Below are positions 17,466 to 24,599 of a stretch of 64,000 nt of DNA, piece by piece. Source of the stretch: a virus; IMG/VR virus record IMGVR_UViG_3300037247_000703, positions 1 to 64,000 of that record; one strand, written 5' to 3'. Each line of letters begins with the position of its first letter. The stretch's first letter is position 1. The position numbers and the translations under genes are program-made. The notes beneath the pieces are model-generated. The model searched no databases. It had not been told where the DNA came from and saw only the letters and a program-made list of their open reading frames with translations.

Positions 17466-17657
17466 ATGGCGCTATCACAGCGAACGCACTGGCGCGTCTG
17501 GCGTGTCAATCCGAAGAATCGTCGGGCACGCTATGCCGACGCCGCCTGTCCAACAACCTCGCGCCTACCGCTCAAAACGACAACCGCCCCCGACCGCGTT
17601 GACTGCCAACTATGCCAGCGAATCCTCGCTGCACGATCCCCCAAAAGCCGCAAATGA
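17466..17657 (+). CDS. Small zinc-binding protein
   Basis: A 63-aa protein. It reads HWRVWRVNPKNRRARYADAA followed by C and later DRVDCQLCQRIL: an N-terminal His/Trp strand followed by a CxxC knuckle, a pattern common in tiny phage zinc proteins. Starts 5 bp after the preceding stop. Its stop lies within a perfect ATGAGCT-A-AGCTCAT palindrome (17654-17668), which may mark the end of the plus-strand transcript. Confidence 0.5.
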   Translation: MALSQRTHWRVWRVNPKNRRARYADAACPTTSRLPLKTTTAPDRVDCQLCQRILAARSPKSRK

Positions 17658-17762
17658 GCTAAGCTCATCGACGCGGGTCATGTTCCGCGCCGCTTTCGCC
17701 CTCGGTCGGGTCGCGCTGGCCGGGGGCGGGCTTTATCCGACAGAAATCGACGTAGAGACGCG

Positions 17763-17918
17763 TTACTTTCTGTCAGAATCGGCCGCAGTCTGGGAAGGTC
17801 GGTCACGATCCTCAGAAGGTCGCAAGCGCTTCATCAGGCGAGGCCGGATCGCCTTCTCGACTCGCGCAAAGGCATCGGCTGCGCCGCGGGTAATCGCTGT
17901 GACGAGTCGTTCGAGCAT
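17763..17918 (-). CDS. Very small basic helical protein
   Basis: A 51-aa minus-strand frame beginning MLERLVTAITRGAADAFARV and ending in a charged tail (RPSEDRDRPSQTAADSDRK). An amphipathic helix plus disordered tail is typical of tiny phage proteins. The ribosome site is weak and there is no homology to lean on. It follows the gene at 17928-18191 by 9 bp on the same strand. Confidence 0.4.
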   Translation of the reverse strand: MLERLVTAITRGAADAFARVEKAIRPRLMKRLRPSEDRDRPSQTAADSDRK

Positions 17919-17927
17919 TGGCCCATG

Positions 17928-18191
17928 CTATCGCATCACGTCGCCGATTGCCACGCGCAGATCAAGCAACAACCGATCGACGCGCACAAGTGCCTCAGCT
18001 TTCGCATCAGCGATGTGAGGTTCCCGCAAAACTTCAGGGCCGAGCTTGAGCGCTCCATCAACTGCGACGAACCAAATCTTGCTCTCCGGCGCGCGCTCGA
18101 CAATAACGCGCAGACCATCCATCGGCGACACTTCGTAGCGGCACCGGCTATGCTCCCTCCAGCGCCTCCGCGTGTCCCTTCGCCGTCTCAT
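17928..18191 (-). CDS. Small protein, unknown
   Basis: An 87-aa protein with a basic N-terminus and a compact core (YEVSPMDGLRVIVERAPESK, IWFVAVDGALKLG, ending LLLDLRVAIGDVMR). The ATG at 18191 lies 7 bases after a TATCGT -10-like box, suggesting a leaderless transcript; ATG 18122 is an alternative. Read divergently from the plus-strand gene at 18313. Function unknown. Confidence 0.45.
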   Translation of the reverse strand: MRRRRDTRRRWREHSRCRYEVSPMDGLRVIVERAPESKIWFVAVDGALKLGPEVLREPHIADAKAEALVRVDRLLLDLRVAIGDVMR

Positions 18192-18259
18192 GGTCTGCAC
18201 GATAGCGGGGCAGTGCGACAGCGGAGTCAAAAAAGCTACAAATTTGCGTATTTTTTTGT

Positions 18260-18289
18260 TGCAAGCGCGCGCCGAGTTGTCATAGGATC
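18260..18289 (+). promoter_or_regulatory. Sigma70-like promoter with AT-rich upstream element
   Basis: TTGCAA (-35) and TAGGAT (-10) with an 18-bp spacer, preceded by an A/T-rich stretch. The leader ends AAGAGGCAACC before the ATG at 18313, the same leader motif as at 13905 and 15326. Confidence 0.6.
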
Positions 18290-18312
18290 AGAAGACGCAC
18301 AAGAGGCAACCA

Positions 18313-18627
18313 ATGAACGAACCGAAACACACTGTCGCCGAACTGTCGGAAAAATTCGAGACGATGTTCGGCATCCCCATCGAGCAAGGCATCGAGCGCG
18401 TGAAGCTGCTCATGCGGCGCACGATCTCGATGGGCGAAGCAACCAGCGGCATGAATTGGAATGGATTTTTCGGTCTGTCAGTACGCAGCTGTTCGCGCAC
18501 GACGATCGAGGATCACGACTTCATGATGTTCGCTTTCTTCGCGATGTACGGACTCGGACAGTTCGAGGCGTTGCCAAAGGTCGAGCTTCGCGCGACGCCG
18601 CCGGCCGCGTTGCTTCAGAAGCCCTGA
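18313..18627 (+). CDS. Unknown protein of the plus-strand island
   Basis: A 104-aa protein (AELSEKFETMFGIPIEQGIE, RVKLLMRRTISMGEATS, then a Phe/Met-rich stretch DFMMFAFFAMYGLGQFEAL). The second half could be a buried helix or weak membrane segment. Strong promoter and GAGG ribosome site. No family recognised. Followed by alternate hairpins that may terminate its transcript. Confidence 0.6.
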   Translation: MNEPKHTVAELSEKFETMFGIPIEQGIERVKLLMRRTISMGEATSGMNWNGFFGLSVRSCSRTTIEDHDFMMFAFFAMYGLGQFEALPKVELRATPPAALLQKP

Positions 18628-18674
18628 AAGCGGGGTGTCGCGAATCCAAACACCGTGCGGCTTTGTCACAGACG

Positions 18675-18728
18675 GTAAAACACGCACTTGCGTTTTTTAC
18701 TGTGCGAACCTGTCACGCGGTAAAAAAC
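18675..18728 (+). terminator. Alternate-hairpin terminator or attenuator
   Basis: GTAAAACACGC (18675-18685) pairs with GCGTTTTTTAC (18690-18700) with one mismatch. The same GTTTTTTAC can instead pair perfectly with GTAAAAAAC (18720-18728). Two mutually exclusive stems sharing one T-rich arm, between two small genes. Confidence 0.45.
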
Positions 18729-18786
18729 CTACATGAGTAGTTTTCCGTGGTTACAACTTGGCACCCCGCGTGCATTACCATCCATC

Positions 18787-18966
18787 ATGACGAGCAAGAC
18801 CGGAACCGACGGCCTCCCTCTCAGTTGGACCCCCTCGCGGCGGGCCCGCCATCTCGCGAAGCGCGCCGCAGTACGCGCGGAAGAGAATGCCCGCGCAGCC
18901 GCCTACGAGGCAATGACAGATGCCGAGCGCGCCGCCGAAGTCGTGCGCATCATGGGAGGATTTTAG
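18787..18966 (+). CDS. Very small helical protein
   Basis: A 59-aa protein (PSRRARHLAKRAAVRAEENA, AYEAMTDAERAAEVVRIMGG), a basic amphipathic helix followed by an acidic one. Start uncertain: ATG 18733 would add 18 residues. There is no ribosome site; a weak -10-like TTACCA sits about 6 bases before the 18787 ATG, compatible with a leaderless message. The GGAGG at its end serves the next gene. Confidence 0.45.
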   Translation: MTSKTGTDGLPLSWTPSRRARHLAKRAAVRAEENARAAAYEAMTDAERAAEVVRIMGGF

Positions 18967-18967
18967 G

Positions 18968-19384
18968 ATGACGACGCACACAAACAACAATCCCGAAGAT
19001 TTCACCACCCGCCACGTCGGCGAGCTTTTCGATTCAAATCTCGACATCGTCGAAGTAGCCAAGCTCGTCCGCAAAGCTCTCAAGGGCGCCGGCCTCCGCG
19101 CCTCCGTCCGCGTGCAGCGCTACTCGATGGGCCAGTGCCTGAACATCGCGATCAGCGAAGTCACTTCGGTCGCACTCAAGGCCGAGTTGACCCGCACCGC
19201 GATGAAGCACGCCGACGAAATCGCCAACATCCCCGGCTCGCGCGACTTCGAAAGCTGCTACCGCTACGCCGCCGAGTGCCTCGCGTCTTCCTTCGCGACC
19301 GCCTACCAGCGCAGCGAGAGCGACTCCCACACCGATTACTACTCGGCCAACTTCTCGACGAACGCGACTTTCCGCGCCAACTAG
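18968..19384 (+). CDS. Unknown soluble protein
   Basis: A 138-aa protein starting one base after the previous stop, with GGAGG eight bases before the ATG. Mixed alpha/beta (DIVEVAKLVRKALKGAGLRA, SVRVQRYSMGQCLNIAI), ending in an Asn/Ser-rich tail. The strand RASVRVQRYS plus helix resembles small RNA- or partner-binding folds, but no family is recognised. Confidence 0.6.
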   Translation: MTTHTNNNPEDFTTRHVGELFDSNLDIVEVAKLVRKALKGAGLRASVRVQRYSMGQCLNIAISEVTSVALKAELTRTAMKHADEIANIPGSRDFESCYRYAAECLASSFATAYQRSESDSHTDYYSANFSTNATFRAN

Positions 19385-19413
19385 CAAAAAAGACGAAAAA
19401 GAGTTTTTTATTG

Positions 19414-19442
19414 TTGACACGAACGCCGAACGTAGGCATACT
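19414..19442 (+). promoter_or_regulatory. Consensus promoter positioned for a leaderless mRNA
   Basis: TTGACA (-35), exactly 17 bp, CATACT (-10) ending 6 bases before the ATG at 19449. Transcription would begin at or within a base or two of the start codon, leaving no ribosome site. Confidence 0.7.
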
Positions 19443-19448
19443 AAGAAC

Positions 19449-19682
19449 ATGACGCACACACTCTCAACCAACCCGCCCACCGGCTCGAAGGTTCGCATCA
19501 ATGGCCGCCCCACCGTCTACACCGTGGTGAAGTCGAGCGAGATGGGCTTCGACCTTCGCGGCCCCCGTGGCGGTCTCCGCTCCGTAGTTCGCAACATCCA
19601 CCGCGCCGACGACCTCACCATAATCGTCATGGCCGGCATCTCCGCTCGCTCCGAGCGCATCGACTCTATCGAGGTTCTCTAA
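19449..19682 (+). CDS. Small basic protein, probably leaderless
   Basis: A 77-aa protein with an SH3-like strand pattern (GSKVRINGRPTVYTVVKSSE, then GFDLRGPRGGLRSVVRN). Short basic beta proteins of this kind often bind nucleic acid. Driven by the consensus promoter just upstream; no Shine-Dalgarno sequence. First gene of a four-gene run to 20574. Confidence 0.6.
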   Translation: MTHTLSTNPPTGSKVRINGRPTVYTVVKSSEMGFDLRGPRGGLRSVVRNIHRADDLTIIVMAGISARSERIDSIEVL

Positions 19683-19683
19683 A

Positions 19684-20118
19684 ATGACCACCACCCAAGC
19701 CTGTCGCCTTCTCGCCCACGCCCTGCGCCTGCATGCCGACGTTCCGGCCGAGCCCGGCCTTCCGCTCTTGTCGGAAGTTCCCGACGACTGGAAAGATCGC
19801 GCCAGCCTGTCAGTCAATGAGCACCGCGATCACGGCATCGTCGACACCAAGGGTCGCGCTGTCGGTGGCCGCATCATCGTGCGCCCTTACTTCCGCTGCG
19901 TCACAGGAGAAAAGTACGGCGAATTCGGGTTCTCGGTACATCGCTACAGCGGTCAGTGGGATCTCAACTGTCAGGCCACGCGCAACGGTAACAGCTTCGG
20001 TGCGAGCACTCGGGACAAGACCTATCCCAGCAAGGCCGCCGCGCTGGCCGCTGTTGATGCCACATTCGAGGCCCAGCGCAAGCGCTACGCCAAAAAGTTC
20101 GGCACGGAGGTTCTCTAA
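19684..20118 (+). CDS. Unknown protein
   Basis: A 144-aa protein starting one base after the previous stop. The N-terminal helix (ACRLLAHALRLHADVPAEPG) precedes a beta-rich part (GGRIIVRPYFRCVTGEKYGE, FGFSVHRYSGQWDLN). No catalytic motif. Its last codons (EVL) and stop repeat the ending of the previous gene (SIEVL), with near-identical DNA, gaggttctctaa. Confidence 0.6.
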   Translation: MTTTQACRLLAHALRLHADVPAEPGLPLLSEVPDDWKDRASLSVNEHRDHGIVDTKGRAVGGRIIVRPYFRCVTGEKYGEFGFSVHRYSGQWDLNCQATRNGNSFGASTRDKTYPSKAAALAAVDATFEAQRKRYAKKFGTEVL

Positions 20119-20119
20119 G

Positions 20120-20296
20120 ATGACTGACCTCGAAGCCCTCGCCATCCGCATCAACGAACTGACGCCCGGCCTGATGGTCTCAGCCGAGATGCTCGGGCAC
20201 ATCGCGCAGGCGCTCGCGCTCGACGAAGACGCGGGCATCCTTTTCTTCGGGCTCGTCGCCGAGAAACAGGTCGACGCCGAAGATGACAAACAATGA
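20120..20296 (+). CDS. Very small acidic protein
   Basis: A 58-aa protein (DLEALAIRINELTPGLMVSA, EMLGHIAQALALDEDAG), helical and acidic, starting one base after the previous stop and overlapping the next gene's ATG by 4 bp. Function unknown. Confidence 0.55.
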   Translation: MTDLEALAIRINELTPGLMVSAEMLGHIAQALALDEDAGILFFGLVAEKQVDAEDDKQ

Positions 20297-20574
20297 AAAT
20301 CACACTCACAATCGGCGACAAGAAACTGATCGCGCGCAGACCGCACGATCAGTCGACGTTCGTCGAAGTCAACGCCGCTTGCCCGCGATGCAAGATCGAG
20401 CCGATGCAAGTGCAAGGCAACGGCAATTCGATCGAAAGTCGCGATACCTACCGCGCCGATGCGCGCTGCCTTGCCTGCGGCGAGACGGTCGGCACCCTGC
20501 GCGTGAAAGTGTCAACGATCTTCGGCATCGAAGAAGATGACCGCGTTTTGAACGGACGCTGCCGCGTCTACTAG
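20293..20574 (+). CDS. Zinc-ribbon protein
   Basis: A 93-aa protein with CPRC (residues about 30-33) and CLAC (about 59-62) separated by a strand region, a clear zinc ribbon. N-terminal ITLTIGDKKLIARRP forms strands. Last plus-strand gene of the island; it converges on the HNH endonuclease gene 18 bp downstream. Confidence 0.65.
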   Translation: MKITLTIGDKKLIARRPHDQSTFVEVNAACPRCKIEPMQVQGNGNSIESRDTYRADARCLACGETVGTLRVKVSTIFGIEEDDRVLNGRCRVY

Positions 20575-20591
20575 TTGAGCGTGATCGCGTT

Positions 20592-21122
20592 CTATGTGTA
20601 TAGAGTCCCGTGCATGATGCGAGAGATCGACGATTTCGCGATGCCGTACTTTTCGCTCAACTGTGCGTAGGTTTCTCCGCGCGCTCGATCCTTTTTTAGA
20701 CGCCCGACCTGTCGATCCGTAAGATTGCGCCGGAAGCTCGCAGCGTGTCGCGCGTGTGCCTTGCGTTCCGCTTCAGGCCGATCCAGGGCGTTATCCGTGC
20801 CGCTCCCTATTGCAAGATTCGTGAACCGGTTGTTTGTGTGATCGCCGTCGAGATGTCTTACCTGCGTAACCGAATCTAGCGCTGCCTCTCCGTAAAGCTG
20901 GTATCCGGCCAAACGATGAACAGGAACCGGAACTCTTTTTTTTCGAGAATCAACAACGTTAAAAGTCAGGTACCGAGGCCGCGACGTTCCCGAAGACCTT
21001 GAGCATCCCGAAGACATCCCTAGCTTTCGAAAGGTGCCGGTCGGCGAGAGAACCTTGCCATCCTTCGTCACGCGATAGCCTTTCTCAAAGGCCGTTCGCA
21101 CTGCATTTATCATCACGCCCAT
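20592..21122 (-). CDS. HNH endonuclease with C-terminal HTH
   Basis: A 176-aa protein of the phage HNH homing-endonuclease type. An NUMOD4-like opening (EKGYRVTKDGKVLSPTG, RYLTFNVV) leads to VPVHRLAGYQLYG and the HNH core VRHLDGDHTNNRFTNLAIGS. The C-terminus (YAQLSEKYGIAKSSISRIMH) is a helix-turn-helix that would recognise DNA. Such genes are free-standing mobile elements. Start may be the second Met (21113). It sits at the switch point between plus- and minus-strand genes. Confidence 0.85.
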   Translation of the reverse strand: MGVMINAVRTAFEKGYRVTKDGKVLSPTGTFRKLGMSSGCSRSSGTSRPRYLTFNVVDSRKKRVPVPVHRLAGYQLYGEAALDSVTQVRHLDGDHTNNRFTNLAIGSGTDNALDRPEAERKAHARHAASFRRNLTDRQVGRLKKDRARGETYAQLSEKYGIAKSSISRIMHGTLYT

Positions 21123-21137
21123 TGCTTCGCTACGCTA

Positions 21138-21386
21138 TCACAGGTTGAAAATTTCAGGTGCCGCGATCTCGATCGGCGCGTCGGCATACCATGGCCACGG
21201 ACATTCGGAATCGCCGAGCGCGTGAATGCGGGCTAACTCCTGCTCGCGCGCGCGATCGTGTTCGAGATCGTAGTCGAGGATTTCTTGCGTCATGAGAGCA
21301 TCCATCGTCGCGAACGTCATGCCCGCTTCGATCTCGAACTCGCTGTACTCGCACCCGTGACTGCAAATGTAGGCCGGCTTGCTCAC
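21138..21386 (-). CDS. Small acidic protein with His/Cys start
   Basis: An 82-aa protein read from a GTG that overlaps the upstream stop (GTGA). It begins SKPAYICSHGCEYSEFEIEA and is helical and acidic afterwards. CSHGC may bind metal. An in-frame ATG at 21416 exists but would overlap the upstream gene by 34 bp. Function unknown. Confidence 0.5.
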   Translation of the reverse strand: MSKPAYICSHGCEYSEFEIEAGMTFATMDALMTQEILDYDLEHDRAREQELARIHALGDSECPWPWYADAPIEIAAPEIFNL

Positions 21387-21841
21387 GGCAGATCCGGCAT
21401 CGGCAAAAACTTCCACTTGCCACGATATTTTTTTAGAGGTTCGGAATCGCAGCCATCAATGACAAGCTGACCATTAGGCTCAATCTCCACGTTGAGCGCC
21501 TCGACTGTCTCGATCTCGGCATCGTCAGTGTCGTAGGTTCTTCCGAAAAACCACCACCATCCATCGCAGTCAGGCTCGTTGAGCCAACCTTCGATAACCC
21601 AACCATTGAACGCGCGCCGCGCCTCAGAGCGCTCGACCTTCTTCACGGCGATGTCAGCTTGAATACGCTGTACGGCCGACTTCGCATTCGCGAGCCAAAG
21701 ACGATATTCACCTGGACCGAGCACGTTGACCTTGCTCGCCTTGTCCGAGAGCGCCGCTTGCGCTTCGTTGAGCTGTGCAATTAGTTCGTCGTATTCGCGC
21801 TCGATGCGCTCTTTGTCTTTCTCGATCTGATCGAACGTCAT
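21383..21841 (-). CDS. Coiled-coil protein, unknown
   Basis: A 152-aa protein: residues 1-75 form a coiled coil (DKERIEREYDELIAQLNEAQ), followed by a Trp-rich region (DCDGWWWFFGRTYDTDDAEI). Start chosen at the ATG preceded by GGAAAGG. The Trp cluster is unusual but no family is recognised. Confidence 0.6.
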   Translation of the reverse strand: MTFDQIEKDKERIEREYDELIAQLNEAQAALSDKASKVNVLGPGEYRLWLANAKSAVQRIQADIAVKKVERSEARRAFNGWVIEGWLNEPDCDGWWWFFGRTYDTDDAEIETVEALNVEIEPNGQLVIDGCDSEPLKKYRGKWKFLPMPDLP

Positions 21842-21852
21842 CGTCGCCTTTC

Positions 21853-22080
21853 CTAGTCGCCCGCGAACGCGTTGATGTTGAAATCGAAATGAATGAACTC
21901 TGCCGACTTGGGCGGGGCCACCTGGATCGACACGCAAGGGGCGCCCGTCATCGGATGACGCCTGCAATCGATCTCGCCAATTTTGCAGCCCAGCATCGCG
22001 TACCAGTTCGCCATGTTCGCGGCAGCGTGCATCGCGGCGCGCTTGTAATCGGCATCCATTTTTTCGCAGGCGCTACACAT
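21853..22080 (-). CDS. Small Cys/His protein
   Basis: A 75-aa protein starting MCSACEKMDADYKRAAMHAA, with a CxxC at the very N-terminus and CRRH later; strands at the C-terminus (CVSIQVAPPKSAEFIHFDFN). Probably binds one metal ion. It overlaps the upstream gene by 8 bp. Confidence 0.55.
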   Translation of the reverse strand: MCSACEKMDADYKRAAMHAAANMANWYAMLGCKIGEIDCRRHPMTGAPCVSIQVAPPKSAEFIHFDFNINAFAGD

Positions 22081-22429
22081 CGAGACTCTCTCCCTTTTCG
22101 ATCTTGTCCCATAGTGGATCCGAGGCCACCGGAAGGCAAACGATGATCCGCTCCCAGTCGATCTTGATCGTCTTGCGCTCGACACGGCGGATCGAATTGT
22201 AGTAACCGCCGCCGGGCACGACCACGCGATCAACCACGCGATCGATACCGCTCGGGATACGGTGCACGAGCGGGCCGCAGTCGACGCCGAGTTCGCGCGC
22301 GCGGGCGCGCATCTCGATCATTGTCTCGGCGTTCGACAGCGCGTCCATGAACTCTTCGATCAGGATCTCTTCCGCGAGTCGGAGCCGCGCAGAGGGGATC
22401 GTGTCATCAGGGATCGTTCTCTTAGCCAT
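22073..22429 (-). CDS. Unknown small protein
   Basis: A 118-aa protein: helical N-terminal half (LRLAEEILIEEFMDALSNAE), then a strand-rich half (DRVVDRVVVPGGGYYNSIRR, KIDWERIIVCLPVA). No recognised motif. Overlaps both neighbours by 8 bp. Confidence 0.6.
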   Translation of the reverse strand: MAKRTIPDDTIPSARLRLAEEILIEEFMDALSNAETMIEMRARARELGVDCGPLVHRIPSGIDRVVDRVVVPGGGYYNSIRRVERKTIKIDWERIIVCLPVASDPLWDKIEKGESLDV

Positions 22430-22691
22430 TAGCCCGCCTCGCTTCCAGGCGTTCGAGATCGGTATGCCGCGACCACCCTACATGTCGGCAGTCGAGGCAC
22501 TCGTATTCCCGGCGCTTCGTCGAGTTCCTGCCGCGTGCGTTGCCGTATCGTGCGGCCCTGTGCCGGCCTGTGAGCTTGACCCGGCCTATCCACCCCCGTT
22601 CGCTACGGCGACCATAGGCGCCCTCTACGAGCCTGCATTGGCTGCAGCGGAAGCTGATTGGCTGGCCGGTCCCTGCGTTGGTTCCGGGCAT
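22422..22691 (-). CDS. Zinc-ribbon protein
   Basis: An 89-aa protein with two CxxC knuckles, FRCSQCRLVEGAYG and YECLDCRHVGWSRH, separated by a basic segment. Start at ATG 22691, preceded by GAAGG; an upstream ATG at 22718 would overlap the previous gene. Likely binds zinc and possibly nucleic acid. Confidence 0.55.
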   Translation of the reverse strand: MPGTNAGTGQPISFRCSQCRLVEGAYGRRSERGWIGRVKLTGRHRAARYGNARGRNSTKRREYECLDCRHVGWSRHTDLERLEARRANG

Positions 22692-22701
22692 CAGGCGGCC
22701 T

Positions 22702-22875
22702 TCACCATACGTCACCATCGGGGGGTGGCTTCGGGCGAGTGTTACCGCACAGACAGATGGGAGATACCGGCTCCACGAGTTCGCCACAGGAACAGCGCCA
22801 CGGCTTGCTCAGGAACTCACGTCGCTTCTCGCGAGCCTCGAACTGCCGACGACGCCTTTCTGTCTTGCTGCTCAC
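22702..22875 (-). CDS. Very small zinc-finger protein, RanBP2-like
   Basis: A 57-aa protein read from a GTG overlapping the upstream stop by 4 bp. A basic helix (SSKTERRRRQFEAREKRREF) precedes WRCSCGELVEPVSPICLCGN, a Trp followed by two CxCG knuckles, similar to the RanBP2-type fingers in the protein at 31385. Confidence 0.5.
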   Translation of the reverse strand: MSSKTERRRRQFEAREKRREFLSKPWRCSCGELVEPVSPICLCGNTRPKPPPDGDVW

Positions 22876-23426
22876 TCGTGATCCTTGTCGACTTCGGGCT
22901 GCTCGAACTCGTCGCCGTCGCCGTTCATGTGAATCGCATCGCCGTGCGCCGGCATCACACAATCGGCCACCGGACACGCCAGCGGCGGACCATGCAGCGG
23001 CGGACCATGCAGCGGCGGACACGGCTCTACGTGGTTTCCCGGTGCATCCCGAGGATCGACACAGACATCTTTAGCTAGGAATTTACTCGGCCCGGGTGGC
23101 ACTCTGTGCCCGCCCTCGTGCTTGTCAGGTAGCGTGCACTCGGGGTGACGCTTGCACCGCTCGCCCTTGAACTCGCGCGCCTTGTCGTCGGTCAGGTGTT
23201 CGATCAGTCTTCGCACGATGAAGTGCATCGGACCTGACGAGCATTCGTGGCAAGTGTGAATAGCAATGTCGAAAATCTTCGGCCTGTCTTTGCGCTCGGG
23301 GATAACATAGCGAGTCGCCCACGCCCATTTCGTTGACCAATCCTTCGGCATGTCGCCCGTCGTGATCTCGTCGGTGCCGCATGCGTTGCACGTCCACAGC
23401 TTTCGCTCGACATTTTCAACCGTCAT
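22872..23426 (-). CDS. Multi-zinc-site protein, unknown
   Basis: A 184-aa protein: N-terminal WTCNACGTDEITTGDMP ribbon, a CHEC partner at about 59-62, then CKRHPEC, and a C-terminal Pro/Cys/His-rich repeat (PPLHGPPLHGPPLACPVADC). The repeat corresponds to near-tandem 15-bp units at about 22980-23028. Four-bp overlaps at both ends place it in the coupled chain. Confidence 0.6.
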   Translation of the reverse strand: MTVENVERKLWTCNACGTDEITTGDMPKDWSTKWAWATRYVIPERKDRPKIFDIAIHTCHECSSGPMHFIVRRLIEHLTDDKAREFKGERCKRHPECTLPDKHEGGHRVPPGPSKFLAKDVCVDPRDAPGNHVEPCPPLHGPPLHGPPLACPVADCVMPAHGDAIHMNGDGDEFEQPEVDKDHE

Positions 23427-23665
23427 TGTTTTTCTTCCTCGGGGATTTCCAACGTCATTGACTCGACCGTGACGTGTTCGGCGGGGTAACCGACCGAGAA
23501 GCCGTCACCGACTTGAACCACTGTGCAGCCGTGATAGACCCAGGTTTCCTTGCAAGTGTCGCAGCGTGCACGCATCGTGAACGTGGTGCTGTCTGGATCG
23601 GGCTCGAAGTGCACGACCACGAGACTGTGACCGCACCACACGGGGCCAACTGCGCCATCAGCCAC
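23423..23665 (-). CDS. Small beta-rich zinc protein
   Basis: An 80-aa protein from GTG 23665, overlapping the upstream gene by 8 bp. WCGHSLVVVHFEPDPDSTTF, then RARCDTCKETWVYHGCTVVQ: C, H and CxxC residues consistent with a zinc site in a small beta barrel. Function unknown. Confidence 0.5.
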   Translation of the reverse strand: MADGAVGPVWCGHSLVVVHFEPDPDSTTFTMRARCDTCKETWVYHGCTVVQVGDGFSVGYPAEHVTVESMTLEIPEEEKQ

Positions 23666-24098
23666 CGGCCGGCTCCTTGCCACCCGCATTGGCGAGCACC
23701 TTCTGATCGACCTCGGTGCGCTTGCGCAGCTTGTCTTCCAGGTTCGCGCACAGGTCGCGCACAGCTTGGATCACGGTGCCGCCATAGCCCTTCACGGGAT
23801 CCGAATGCGATCGAAGATGCACACTCGCGATAACTGGCGCGTCGGAATCGAGTTGGTCGAACTCTACTCTGCCGGGTGCCCCCGAAAACTTCACTCGTTG
23901 TTCGAGCACGATCGCGCGCCGCATCAAATCTTCGAGAGTGGTCGTCATTGTGTTTGTCTTCCTTTCACCATCAGGTGGCTTGGCCTTCGACTGCCATTTC
24001 GCTTTGATCTTCCGCACAACTTCGCGACCGGCTTCGTCTGCTACACCGCTGAGCAAGGCTTGCGCCGTAGCGCGGATCGTGTCGCGCAGCCATGTCAC
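23658..24098 (-). CDS. Unknown protein, possibly with an internal start
   Basis: A 146-aa protein. An N-terminal helical part (WLRDTIRATAQALLSGVADE) ends at a second in-frame ATG (TNTMTTTLEDLMRRAIV), preceded by AAAGGAAG, so a shorter product of about 96 aa may also be made. The C-terminal part is a helix-strand-helix domain (VEFDQLDSDAPVIASVHLRS). Four-bp overlap with the next gene upstream. Confidence 0.55.
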   Translation of the reverse strand: MTWLRDTIRATAQALLSGVADEAGREVVRKIKAKWQSKAKPPDGERKTNTMTTTLEDLMRRAIVLEQRVKFSGAPGRVEFDQLDSDAPVIASVHLRSHSDPVKGYGGTVIQAVRDLCANLEDKLRKRTEVDQKVLANAGGKEPAGG

Positions 24099-24268
24099 TT
24101 CATCTCGCCTCGCTCGCGGCGCAGCTCCTTCGCGATCGCAGCGACGAGCTTCTTCTCGCGATCGTCCATGATAAAGCCGCAGTTCTCGCCGCCGCTGTCG
24201 TCGAGGTAATCCTGAACGAGACGGCTGGCGATCAACTCGGGTTTCGCTTTACGTGGTTTCATTCCCAT
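24095..24268 (-). CDS. Very small charged helical protein
   Basis: A 57-aa protein (KPRKAKPELIASRLVQDYLD, MDDREKKLVAAIAKELRRE). Two helices, basic overall. Stop overlaps the next start (ATGA). Unknown function. Confidence 0.5.
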   Translation of the reverse strand: MGMKPRKAKPELIASRLVQDYLDDSGGENCGFIMDDREKKLVAAIAKELRRERGEMK

Positions 24269-24269
24269 T

Positions 24270-24599
24270 CTATTTCTCCAACGCGGCGCGCGGCCCGACA
24301 TGGGTGAACGAGCAGTCGCACAACTCGCAGTGAAACTCGATGCCCGACATTCGAAGATGCTCGTCAAGCGGGTGCCCGCACCGCTTGCACTCCGGCTCTT
24401 TGCGGAACCCCGTGTTGTCGCGCTGTAGGCCCAAAAAGCTCCCCGCACCGCGTAATCCCGGCTGCCAGAGTCGACCAAACGCAACGATGATGCCGGGCAA
24501 GTGCAACGTCAACGACGGTCCGGTGTGGTCAAAACTAAAACCGATACTGAGCCACCAATTACGACCGAGTTGCAGATCCCAATTACGCATCGTATTCAT
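24270..24599 (-). CDS. Membrane-surface-like protein with C-terminal zinc ribbon
   Basis: A 109-aa protein. The first half (WDLQLGRNWWLSIGFSFDHT, GPSLTLHLPGIIVAFGRLW) is hydrophobic and beta-like. The second half is a zinc ribbon (CKRCGHPLDEHL then CELC). Residues 14-42 parallel the neighbouring small protein at 24583 (GFSFDH-x-GPSL versus GVHFDH-x-DPSL), so the two are tandem relatives. Confidence 0.6.
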   Translation of the reverse strand: MNTMRNWDLQLGRNWWLSIGFSFDHTGPSLTLHLPGIIVAFGRLWQPGLRGAGSFLGLQRDNTGFRKEPECKRCGHPLDEHLRMSGIEFHCELCDCSFTHVGPRAALEK

